The translations under genes and the position numbers were made by a program. Below are positions 52,779 through 62,950 of a stretch of DNA of 64,000 nucleotides, one piece after another. A model generated the notes under the pieces. That model was not told where the DNA came from, made no database searches, and saw only the letters and a list, made by a program, of their open reading frames with translations. Source of the DNA: Sparassis latifolia (taxonomy: Eukaryota; Basidiomycota; Agaricomycetes; Polyporales; Sparassidaceae); the NCBI GenBank assembly GCA_018466975.1, contig CM031563.1, forward strand, positions 434,001-498,000, in the 5' to 3' direction. Numbering within the stretch: position 1 is the first letter of the stretch; every line of letters begins with the position of its first letter.

Positions 52779-55700
52779 CTACATCTTACAATATATTACA
52801 ATGCTACACCTTCTGTCCTCAACTTCTGCCAATACATTTGCTGCCATGTCATCCAAAGAACACTCAAATTTGGAGTAAGTAGCAGTGCTAATACCATCAT
52901 TATACCATACTTGCTTGTCTGCCATTATAATCCGAGATGTAAAGTGAAATCCACCAAAGTATATCATTCCACAAAGTCGATATTCATGATCATCTTCACC
53001 AATGTACAGCTTGGGATTACACTCAACTTTGACTTCATTGGTAGAGAAGAGAACAAAATTTGGATTCTGTGCAAAGTTTACTTGCATGTACATCTTCTTT
53101 CCACATTGTGGACATGGCACTGATGTTTTTCTGTCAAACAAGGGAAATAACCAGTCCGACAGCTTGCACCACTTAGAGCTTCCCATTTTCAGTCCTGATT
53201 CTTTCCAGATAGACTTGGTGCAGTCCCATAATATTGTATTGTCAGATTCTGATCCATGTTGATACTCACAATGCTTGCAGACAAGGGTTCGAGTTATATG
53301 GTCTTCATCACAGCCAAGCATGGTGGTACACAACTTTATGAGATCTGAGCCTGCAGTACCAGTGATTGGAAGTGCAACAGGATTGACCTGATGGAGTATT
53401 ACTCGCATATGGTCTCTTGCTTGTTCCATTGTAAGTCTCTGTTGTAACACTTGGCTAAATACAGCGGTAAAGTGTTCCAGATATTGATTTTGCATGCATA
53501 TATCTGCCATCTAATGCTCAGTCTCTGTAGAGAATAGATGGAATAAAATACTGAACAGGCTATCACATGCACAGCTGTAAGTGTCTTTGTTCCATTTAAA
53601 TCCAATTGGACCATTTGCAGCAAGATCAACAGGGTCATTCTCAGTTTTATATCTCTTTTGCTCAGGCAAAATGGCATTGATTTCCTCAAGATGCTTTCGC
53701 TTTGCACCACGCTTCTGTCCTGGATCATTGCTGACAGTTGTCAACTGTTTAGTGCCTTGTGCAGAAACAAACTTGCTAATATCCTTCTTTACCTGCGAGA
53801 TCTCGGGTTCTTCCATCTGTACATCTATGTCGTTCACTGTCTTTTTGGCTCCCTTCTTAGGTTTCTTCAATAACTGCTAGTCGCTCTCTTCTTCAACTTT
53901 CTCAAATTTAAATGGCTTCTCCTGTGACCATTTGAGCTCAGAATGTATGCCTTTAGGTACATGCTCTGGTCCTTTATATGATCGGAAGGAATACATGAGT
54001 TGATTACGAGTATTACCCTCCACTTCACTGGCCAACTTCTTGTGCACAACTTGGTAATCTCATCCAATAACTCAAGCTCTCTGAATTCTTGCCTCAGATA
54101 ACCAGTTAGACCGCCTGTCACCTTTTTGTGATCAAATCCCTGCACAATTATAGTGCCCTCACATGTAGATCCACGAGATAGACAAGTGTAAACAGACTGG
54201 TGAGACTGACAGTTCTGTAAGTCGCAGACATTGTCTGGACGAGTACGACCCTGAGATCCAAAGTCTGTCATTGCAAAGTTAGGGATCACAGGAACTTGAT
54301 ATCACATAATGGTTAGAAGTTTATCATTTTGCATATTACACTTCACTTTAATACCCTGCTGACTGATAGGTACAACATGCTCAGGTAATCCATCTAGCTG
54401 AACGGGTGTTGGAGGTGCAGTGAGTTTGATAAACAGTGTCTCCAAAGCATATTTATTATTTTCAAGCGGCTTTGACTTCCAACCAACAACTATACCTTCT
54501 GCACCATTAGTTACACAGCATTCTGTGGCCTCATTTGTTTTAATCATTACAGGTAGACCAAGACAAATAGCAAGTTTCCCTGGGTGATGGTTTGTACTAG
54601 CACGAGGCAGTTCCCATAGTCTTGCTTGAATTTCTGGCTCAATCTTGTTAGACTTCCATTGTGGATTGATCATCTTCTGTTCGCGATTTGGTTTGTCATC
54701 TGGTGTATCTGACCATTTGTCTACAGAATAGAATGTCTTCAACTCCTGCTTAGCAAATCGTGCACATCCAAGTTCATTAATTTTATCTTGGTGAGTATTA
54801 CATGCTGTGATCACAGACACATTTCTAAATCTTGGTTGGTTCAATTTGGGCTTGTCTGCTGCATGACCAGCAATCCTGGATTCAATATGTTTACTGTCTG
54901 CCATAGTACAGGATTTAAAGCGGAGGTTCTCCAAGGCCTTACACAGTTTGGCATCATTTGGATTCTGCAAGTGCTGTCTCATGTTCTCTCGCAGGATTAC
55001 TACTGTAGTAACTTGATGTCAGAGTGCCTTGCCTAGTGTAGCTTCTTGGAGATGGTATCCATTGGTTGTATGTACATTACTAAGGTCAACGTGTGTTCCA
55101 ACCTTATGTGAATATAAAGAAAAGGTAGGTCCAGCCAGTGGAAGCTGTGCAAAATCACCAGCAAATATCATATTAATTCCTCCAAAGGGTATACCTTCAT
55201 TCTTGAGAGCAGTGCTCATTTTTGCACATATATTATACATGCTGTTGCAGTCTACCATAGACACCTCATCCACAAATATATAGTCAACATTGAGCAGTCG
55301 TGCACGTACTTGCATCAGAGAAGTCTGAGAGTCACCGAACTTGCTGAAACCAAGCATAGAATGATAGGTGGAACCTGCAATGAGAGCAGCAGCAGAGCCT
55401 GTAGGTGCAACACACATAAACTGATAGCCTTCCTTTCGCTCACCAAAGAAATGAATCAGGGCCTTAATAACTTGAGATTTTCCTGTACCTGCCATTCCAC
55501 CCAAGTACATCTTCAGTTGCTCGCCACTGGGATCAGTTGCATGGTTCGCAATAATTCGTAAGGCACGCTCTTGATCAGTATTGAGACTAAAGTTTTTGAC
55601 AGTATCATCAATCAGGGTTTGATCTGCTTTGTTCTTTGCCTCAAAATTCTTATCCAGATAAGACTGATCAATTACCTTCACTGTGTTCACATCCTTGCTT

Positions 55701-56620
55701 ATACACAGTCCCGTCTTGAGATCTACTTCATCTGAATTGTTATCTACTGCCTGCTCCTCTCGTGTACAAAGGATCTCCTGTCGCTTCTCAGCAAGTAAGT
55801 TTTTCCATTCCACTGCTGTTTTATCTTGACCTGTAATAGTCTCAGTAGGAAGATTCAAGGTGTCCAGACCTGTATCCTGGATATATTGTCCAGCCATCCA
55901 GATGTTTGCATAATTCTTTCAGCTTGCAGCATACTGCTGATTCTGATCAGCATCTTCTCACCCACTTGATCCCAGTCATCTGATTCAGGCATCAAGTCGA
56001 GATCATTACTTACACCTGCTGTGGCTTCGTCTTCTTGATATTGGATATCAAGTTCATTCATTGCATTGTCATCCATACCAAAGGGCATTTGTCCATAGAA
56101 CTTGCCTGCCTTACGTGCAGCAGCAAAATCATCTGTAGCATCATTGCACTCATAGCTTATATGGAAGAATTTCATGAGCTCTAACTGTCTGGGTGTTATA
56201 CTTGTCAAAGGTATTGTGCCAGGATGTATTTGCGTCAAGCTTAAGGTCAAGCCCAGTACGCCAAGGTTTGAACAAACTAAGCATTGTCAGGCAGTATTCT
56301 TCACGATCACTGGTGTCACATCTAGGCAATAATCCACCTACAAAGTTGGGTACCAGACTGTCTGCTTCAGCCAGCAGTCGTACCTGGTGAGTTGCTTTCT
56401 GAGGATGTTCTACAGTAAAGTAACCGGGTTTCAATTCCAAGGCCAGATGCTCCTTCTCTTCTTGTGCTGCTGCCTTCTTTGCAGACTTTGTGGTCAGCAG
56501 AAAATACAGCTCACAAGATATCAGGCTCCCTTCAAAGCTCTTCAGAGCAACGCAGTCTGTGAAATTGACGGGACTCGGTTCTCCGACCTTTGCAGAAGCG
56601 GTCAAGGGTGTTATTGCCAC
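52779..56620 (-). pseudogene. Decayed Helitron/Pif1-like helicase with C-terminal peptidase-like domain
   Basis: This is the remnant of a Helitron-type Pif1 helicase gene read from 56620 leftwards. The pre-helicase region has ALKSFEGSLISCELYFLLT and CLTMLSLFKPWRTG. The Walker A is GGMAGTGKSQV, followed by VAPTGSAAALI, FVDEVSMVD and GDFAQLPL. Later come PVMIKTNEATECCVTNGAEG and NFAMTDFGSQGRTRP. The end carries a Cys/His peptidase-like domain (SCACDSLFSIL and FHFTSRI) as seen on some basidiomycete Helitron helicases. Breaks are frameshifts near 56195, 55880 and 54060 and in-frame stops at 55019, 54302, about 53879 and 53511. No Rep/HUH nuclease is found, so the 5' part is missing. It is a dead element. 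Confidence 0.85.
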
Positions 56621-57198
56621 ATCTCGATAAAGGCATGCTCATCCCATGGAGTCCGATCCGAGAACATGATGAACTTGTATTAGAGTTCTCCAATCGGTAC
56701 CTTTCTTTTATGCGGGACATGGAGGACGACAATGAGATCCCGATTGGAAATGACATTGATCCGTTTGGCATCCTAAGGAGCCGTATTCGAGATGAGAAGT
56801 ATCTTACAAACAATGTTGTTCAATACTTTGAACGTATCGCCAGGCCTTCAGGAGAGACAAGGTGTGTGAATGTTTGAATTGATGCAAAACACAAACGCTG
56901 ACTGTCATGTATAGCATTGTTGTCGTAAAGCTGTCAGTCATCTAGGAAGGTCAACTTGTAGGGCTTCAGGTCACCTTTTGCACCGTGCCAATATCGAAGG
57001 GACGCATGCTTATGTTGAGCAAGTTACAATCAATCTGCATTCTGGATCGTCAAGTGCTGTCGGTAAGAAGTAATCAAATGGATCAGATAGATTGAATGCT
57101 GATGTACGTATATTCCAGGATCACAACCAGGTTATTATGAACTCACTGGTCACACCTGTATTGCCGATTCGAAGGGTCAAGCACAAGATAGGTTATGA
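56590..57198 (+). CDS. Unrecognised multi-exon gene or fragment abutting the helicase remnant
   Basis: Three exons splice in frame: about 56590 (possibly ATG 56635) to 56861, 56962-57062 and 57119-57198, ending at TGA. The protein has an acidic segment MEDDNEIPIGNDIDPFG and ends ...TGHTCIADSKGQAQDRL. I do not recognise the family. The good splice sites with phase continuity favour a real gene. The 5' end overlaps the start of the helicase remnant on the other strand, so the first exon may be truncated. Confidence 0.45.
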
Positions 57199-57462
57199 TG
57201 AAGACGACTCGACGATTGGAGGCATCAAACATTTGCATCTTGACACTGAGAATCGCGAGAAGAATATGGACACAAATTCTGAGTAGAATTCACATTCGTT
57301 AGCTTGGTTATCGTAGTCATGAATAGTTCACTCACCATCATTCAGTAATGTATAGCCTATTTAATTGTCCTACAAGCAGATACAAATCATCGCAGATTGT
57401 AAGCAACATGACTCTACAAAAGAGACAGAGATAACATTGTAAAATGGAAGAAACTCGGTAAG

Positions 57463-58309
57463 TCAATAGAAGTATCCGTCCAACCCAGGAAAGAAACTTT
57501 GCATAAAGGGCCAAGCTGCAGGAGAATGATCGTCATCTGAGTCACACTCATACTCTGGCATACCCCAAGTCGTCAGCTCATCTGGATCCATCTGATGACC
57601 TCGAATGTCTTCATCAACTGTGCATCGTCCATATTCGACAATTCCATTGGTCGTACGATGTCCAGTGAATTGAGAGCCATTGAAGCCCTCATGATCCGGC
57701 ATGTTATGAAACATACTGAGCTCAGAATGAGCAATGTGTAAATGTCGAAGATGTGGAAGTTCCTGGAATAAATAGTCGGTGATTGTTCTTTCTTCCTGCA
57801 CAACAGCAGGTCGATCTGGATTGATAGCGCGTTGGATACCTCGAACCGACTTTGGAAGAGTGAGTGACAGTGGCTGGATGGTGAATGGAGTGTCGATAAT
57901 AAGAACGTGTAGCTGAGGAAAGAGTGGTAGCTCGAATGTGAATCGTTCAATATCATGCCATGGTCAGTGAGTATCCAGAATGTTAATATTCTATTGAATT
58001 TATCAGCTAAGATCCACAAAGATGAGAAGACCACGCACCATTGCCTCTTCCTCATCCAACTCCCAGTTCTGCTGATCTATCGGTCTGATCTTCTCAATTC
58101 CAGATCCTTCTATATTCCGCCACTGAGCAAAGCATGTGATCACCGCAGAGCAGGCCATATCAGAAGAATGAACGACAGACACGACAGAGTTCTAGATGCC
58201 AGTGGTGTTCAGCTGAACCGTGTTCAATCTGTGACCAGTCTTTGATACATTCAGAACTTGAAGTGATGTGCTTCAAGATTTCTGGTGGCATTGTTGCAAA
58301 GTTACCCAT
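57463..58309 (-). pseudogene. Degenerate F-box-like gene A
   Basis: From the ATG at 58309 the minus strand reads MPPEILKHITSSSECIKDW and HWHLELCRVCRSF, an F-box-like N-terminus. Further exons include QWRNIEGSGIEKIRP, then DIERFTFELPLFPQLHVLII and ELPHLRHLHIAHSEL, which look like leucine-rich F-box targets. A TGA precedes the PWHDIERF segment with no acceptor site after it, so the gene is probably broken. The C-terminus (EYECDSDDDH) ends at 57463. No substrate can be inferred. Confidence 0.5.
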
Positions 58310-58525
58310 GGTGAATGATGAAAGAGACAATAAACAAATATAAGCACTGATCGACTGAATTCCTTAAACACATGACGATGCGCGTCAACAATGATATTGT
58401 ACATTCAACTACAATTCTACAGTATGTTCGAGTAGTAATTTATCTCTTTATCTCTGTGTACATGAGAAAAATGGAGAGAGGAAGGAAGGATAGAAGAAAA
58501 AAGTCATGTTCGATATCTACCTTCA

Positions 58526-59746
58526 TTATCTTCTGATCATAAGCACGTTTACCTTAGACCATTCCATCTGTGAATCCAAATCGTAAGGATCGGGATACAC
58601 CTCTGTGTGATCTTGTCCATCAAAGGGATGAGGATCATATTGATGCCCCTCATACAGGCTAGAGTCCAAAGCCTCTATAACTTCAAACCTGTCACCAATT
58701 GTACGCTGCACCAACACTTCTCTCCCATGAGACTCTCCATCTGAACTCCACACATCGAGTGGATCCCAGCCAGCATAGGATAGGAAAATTCGTCGCAATG
58801 AAGGTATAGCATCGTACCATGTACATGCTAGATTGTGCTCTCGACCTTCGTAGTCGAAAGTACCTGTCGCAAAGAAGGCAGGGAGTTCGGAAATGGTGGC
58901 TGGCAGAGGTGGAATGGGATAGGCAAAAAGTCGTGAGTTGATGGCGACCATTCGAAGATGACGACATTTTGCAAGACAGACGAGAAAAAGAGGATTTGTC
59001 CAAGGAGTTGGTGCTATCAGCTGGGTGATATCATTCTATAATAAGTATTAGCAATGTCAATGTCATAGTATTTATAATGCTACTCACAAAATCACTGAAT
59101 CGTCGGTAGTCATACAAACGAAAGTGTTCGAGAGGACATTGGTTCTCTGGCCATCAGGATATCAAGTGATCTACAATGACATCCCCTGCGACAGGACATG
59201 ACTGTCCCCAATGATGTAGTTCAGCTCAGAAAGGTGACCCATAAGTCACTGAACCGTCGGTAGTCATACAAACGAAAGTGTTCGAGAGGACATTGGTTCT
59301 CTGGCCATCAGGATATCAAGTGATCTACAATGACATCCCCTGCGACAGGACATGACTGTCCCCAATGATGTAGTTCAGCTCAGAAAGGTGACCCATAAGT
59401 CTAAGTGCCATCTGTGCCAAGCCCCGACCAACGACGGTGAGATCACACTCGATCTGGAGCAGATAGATGTCAAGGAAGTTTCGGTGTGTTCGTTGATTGC
59501 TCATAGTGTCACCATACACAAGGGAACAGTGACAGCAAGTCGCTTCAAAAGTAATGATATTATGAAAGAGCTCCTGAAGAGAGTGATGTGAATGGCTGCA
59601 GGCGGAGGTGTCACCTCACGGTAGAAAAAGGGATCCACAGTTCGAAGGGAGAGCTGCCAAGATTTTGTATCATGGTCTAGATCAGACCAAGGAAGCACCA
59701 CCTCCTCAAGCACCATACAGAGAATCTCTGAGGTCAAAGTCATCAT
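58526..59746 (-). pseudogene. Degenerate F-box-like gene B with internal duplication
   Basis: It starts MMTLTSEILCMVLEEVVLPW at 59746, an F-box-like helix pair, and continues with SWQLSLRTVDPFFYRE. A following segment holds MGHLSELNYIIGDSHVLSQ, then in another frame WPENQCPLEHFRLYDYRRFSD preceded by a stop. Both lie in the 154-bp tandem duplication. The 3' exon (about 59033-58526) is intact: LIAPTPWTNPLFLVCLAKCR, then LRRIFLSYAGWDPLDVW. It is a paralogue-like neighbour of gene A. The frameshift, stop and duplication indicate a pseudogene. Confidence 0.55.
59093..59400. repeat. 154-bp nearly perfect tandem duplication
   Basis: Copies 59093-59246 and 59247-59400 are adjacent and differ at one base (CACTGAATCG versus CACTGAACCG). 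It lies within F-box-like gene B. Confidence 0.95.
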
Positions 59747-60560
59747 GACGGTTGTAAAAATTAGTCAATCATTGATTATAAGCCACTCAATCAAGTTGAC
59801 TTTTAAGGTTTGTTGTCCTTCACAATATATATATTCAAGGTATGCTATACAATAATCTACATCTATCGCTTAGCTCTGGGGTGTGGGTGTCGGGTCTCTG
59901 AAGGAGACTCGACATGTAGGGAGCTGCGCTCTTGGATGGTTTGGTCTCATTTCCCCTTCAGACCTGACTCGGATGTCTGTTCTCAGGACCGACATTGCAC
60001 GCTCCGGAGGTTCTGCATTCTGATCTCGAAAGCCCCTCTCGCAGAACCTTCCCCACCACCCTTGCATTGCAATCTAGTTTCCATTGATCTCCGTCTCAAA
60101 ATTTATTGCATACAATAAATTCCTCCTCCCCCTTCCATCCACGGTGCATTACATTCAAAGCTTGACGCATTTGATGCAGGTGCCAACACATTGATGCAGA
60201 TGCAGACGCTGGGGAAAGTGGTGCAGGCAGGAAAGTGACGCACCGTTCACGATTTATAATGATTTTGCGTGTTTTTTGAGGTCGTACAAAGTCCGTTAGC
60301 CCACACCTACTCATACTAGTGTCGGAAACACTACCACTAGTATTATGTACAAAGATGTGCTACTTACTCGGTCATCCGAAGAGGTTTTCGGAGTTTCAAT
60401 TAGCATGGGAGTTACTAGTACGGATAATGACAATGTAAGGCCGTATAGTACTACCGTAGTGTATAAGTCTGTATGACAAAAATCAAACATCAGGCCAGAG
60501 CAACAGCTTACAGGTGCTGCGTCTATGTTCGAGATGCAGAGTGTTGATTATAAGTGACAC
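59747..60560. other. Non-coding stretch right of the F-box remnants
   Basis: No gene is supported. A short GTGACGCACCG word near 60236-60246 resembles the 31-nt repeat found further right. Confidence 0.4.
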
Positions 60561-60700
60561 GGGGTCTTGGCACCACTTTGGAAGTGATGTATTGCGTCGG
60601 CATCTCTTTTGGAAGTGACGCACTGCACCGGCGTCCCTTTTGAAAGTGACGCACTGCACCGGCGTCCCTTTTGAAAGTGACGCACTACGTCGGTGTCGGT
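60561..60700. repeat. 31-nt tandem repeat, three units plus a diverged one
   Basis: Units start at 60599, 60630 and 60661. Each has GGCGTCCCTTTTGAAAGTGA (first unit GGCATCTCTTTTGGAAGTGA) followed by CGCACT(G/A)C. A longer diverged unit precedes at 60561-60598. Confidence 0.8.
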
Positions 60701-61175
60701 GGTGCATGGCGTCAGCGGCATCTTGCATTCATGAACAAGTTGAAGACATTCCTTACAGTGCAGCTGAAGTAGAAGCCTAGCGAACCTTCTGTTTGTTCAG
60801 GCAGAGTAATCTTCAATGCAACTGACCATCTACCCCTTTTGTTGACTATAAAGGTTGCTGCCAAGACATGGTTGGTGTGCAAACTGTCTTTAGCTTTTAT
60901 CTTGGAGAAGCTCCAAAGCCTGCCTGTGTCCAAAGGAACACGAAGAAAAAAGTAAACTGTGCAAAAATACCAGAGCAAACAACAGACTAATATATATTAA
61001 TTAACATGGACTATATGAAAACTGGTATGAGATCAGCCCCCATTTCATCTCATTTGTGCTGTTTGGCTCGTCCACATGTCCAGCAATGTGCATGTTCGAC
61101 ACCTGAGTGGGGTTGAGACACCGAGCAAGGAAGTGAGATAGGTGGTCAGGCAGCCCTGCATTGAGGGTCGATGAT

Positions 61176-61580
61176 GAAGATCGGAGCCCCCACTCTTGAA
61201 GCAAGGGCCTCGATCGCGTTCCATAACACGAGGACGTGCCAGGGAGGGTGCGTGTTCATCGCCCGAGGTAGGTGGATCTGAGTGCCACGTTGGCTCAAAC
61301 ACCGATGAGGGAGAACGAAGCCTCCGCTGTTGAAGTGGGGGCCTCGATCACTTTCCCTGGCATGAGGACGTGCCAGGGAGGGCGCATGTTCGTCACCCGA
61401 GGTAGGTGGAGGGGCCGGGAATGTGAGCACGGGAGGTGCCACGACCGGCAGCACGTCAAAGGTCATCGACAAAGAACGAAGCCCCTGCTGTTGAAGCGGG
61501 GGCCTCGATCGCGTTCCCTGGCACGGATGATGACAATGAACGGTGCCCCCGCATTTGATGCGGGGGCCTCGTTCAGCCTC
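61176..61580. repeat. GC-rich dispersed repeats around a GGGCCTCGATC core
   Basis: Four related blocks begin near 61176, 61314, 61475 and 61539, with the shared core TTGAAGCGGGGGCCTCGATC. The first two also share a tail with GAGGACGTGCCAGGGAGGG and CCGAGGTAGGTGGA. Open frames on both strands here follow from the repeat composition and are not treated as genes. Confidence 0.6.
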
Positions 61581-61841
61581 TGGCACTTCGACGGCAGAGG
61601 TGGGAGAGAGGGCCTGGGGATGTTCTGGGGAGGTGGTGTGGGTCGCGTCGCATCGCGCGATAACGAGGAGGAACGGGGAGCACACTTTGAACAGGACCTG
61701 AGGATGGGTGAGGAGGCATGATTATGCATGCCCCCTAAAGTTCAGTAGAAAGATAAGAAGGAGAAATACTGTACTCACCTGTAAGGAACCCAGGAGGAGG
61801 AGAGGAGGAGATGGAGAAGCTGAAGTCCCAAGGTCATGTGG

Positions 61842-61909
61842 CACGTTTTGCGCTGTATGAAACGTTAAGCGCCTCAGAGCGCTTAATGTTTCATATGGCG
61901 CAAAATGTG
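61842..61909. repeat. Long hairpin with 31-nt arms
   Basis: The left arm 61842-61872 and the right arm 61879-61909 are complementary at about 27-28 of 31 positions (cores TTTTGCGC, ATGAAAC, TTAAGCGC). The loop is CTCAGA. No protein gene is associated. Confidence 0.85.
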
Positions 61910-62802
61910 ACTTGGCGTGCACCTGACTGCACGTGCCGCTGGAGTCATATTTCCATGCGGCATGAACCGTGACCTGTGATGCAACATGTGCTGCAAACAT
62001 GCTTCTGCAGCATTGCGCTCTTTCCTCCTCTTTCCATCCTCTGCTGTAGGCCTCTTTCTAGCAACACAAGTCTTGTTCTCTTGCTCAGATACCTTTCTGC
62101 AGCTGCTTAGCACTGCCAAGCTCACCACAGGTCTATTTGCAGCTGCCTTGCACTGCCAAGCTCGCCACACTCCAAGACCACGATACGCCTTGTTTTAGAT
62201 CACTCTGCATTGCAGTACTCACCTTGCAAGGCGTTGACATTTCAGATTCTGATACACCCAGTTCGACTGCCAGGTACCGTTTGAGGTCACGAAAGTGCTG
62301 CAGGGGATCGCCTGATAACTAACCTTCGGGGAGGGGGCTTTCCAAGAGACCAAAAGGCTGAGGTAACCACTTAAGCAGTCAGCAAGAAGGTGTATCAGAA
62401 GACTTTGGACACAACTTGGTGTCTAGAGATCCACTTAGGTCGGAGCTTATTCCTTTCGATTCTCACTCAACTCTTGGCTATCCCAACTAGCTGGGAGATG
62501 AGTTCACTGCAATCAGTGTTCCTGGCTAAAGCTCACGACTGGGCGACTTGCTTCTTACTTTGGCTTGTTCTGAAGTACTAGAACCTTGTGTATTGTTTTT
62601 TTGAAAGTTCACCGGTGGTGTGTTGTGTGATATCGAGTAAGTTCCTTTATTGTATTTTTGTTATATGAGCTAACTTTTGATAAATTCAGGTGCAGACTAC
62701 GTTTGACTCGAGCACAAGGCGCCCGACCAGTATAGCGTGCAGTCGTAATTGTTCAGGTAAATTTTTATGACAGTATTTATGTTTTAAATATAAACTAAAT
62801 AT
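61910..62802. other. Non-coding stretch left of the 74-bp duplication
   Basis: No gene is supported. An imperfect duplicate of GCAGCTGC(T/C)T(T/A)GCACTGCC lies at about 62098-62165. AT content rises after 62590. Confidence 0.4.
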
Positions 62803-62950
62803 GATTAAACAGAAACTTTTCATTTTTGAAGGAACATATGATGACTAGAAGTAACACGAATACCACAACTGGTTATGATTGAACAGAAACTTTTCATTTT
62901 TGAAGGAACATATGATGACTAGAAGTAACACGAATACCACAACTGGTTAG
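62803..62950. repeat. 74-bp nearly perfect tandem duplication
   Basis: Copies 62803-62876 and 62877-62950 differ at one base (GATTAAAC versus GATTGAAC). Each contains the same ATGATGACTAGAAGT start-exon sequence. Confidence 0.95.

Noticed and set aside
52779..56620. Autonomous Helitron
   Set aside because: No HUH/Rep nuclease motif can be read, and the helicase frame has several stops and frameshifts.
61146..61721. Overlapping open frames of 149-179 codons on both strands
   Set aside because: They arise from GC-rich repeats; the translations are low-complexity and repeat with the DNA unit.
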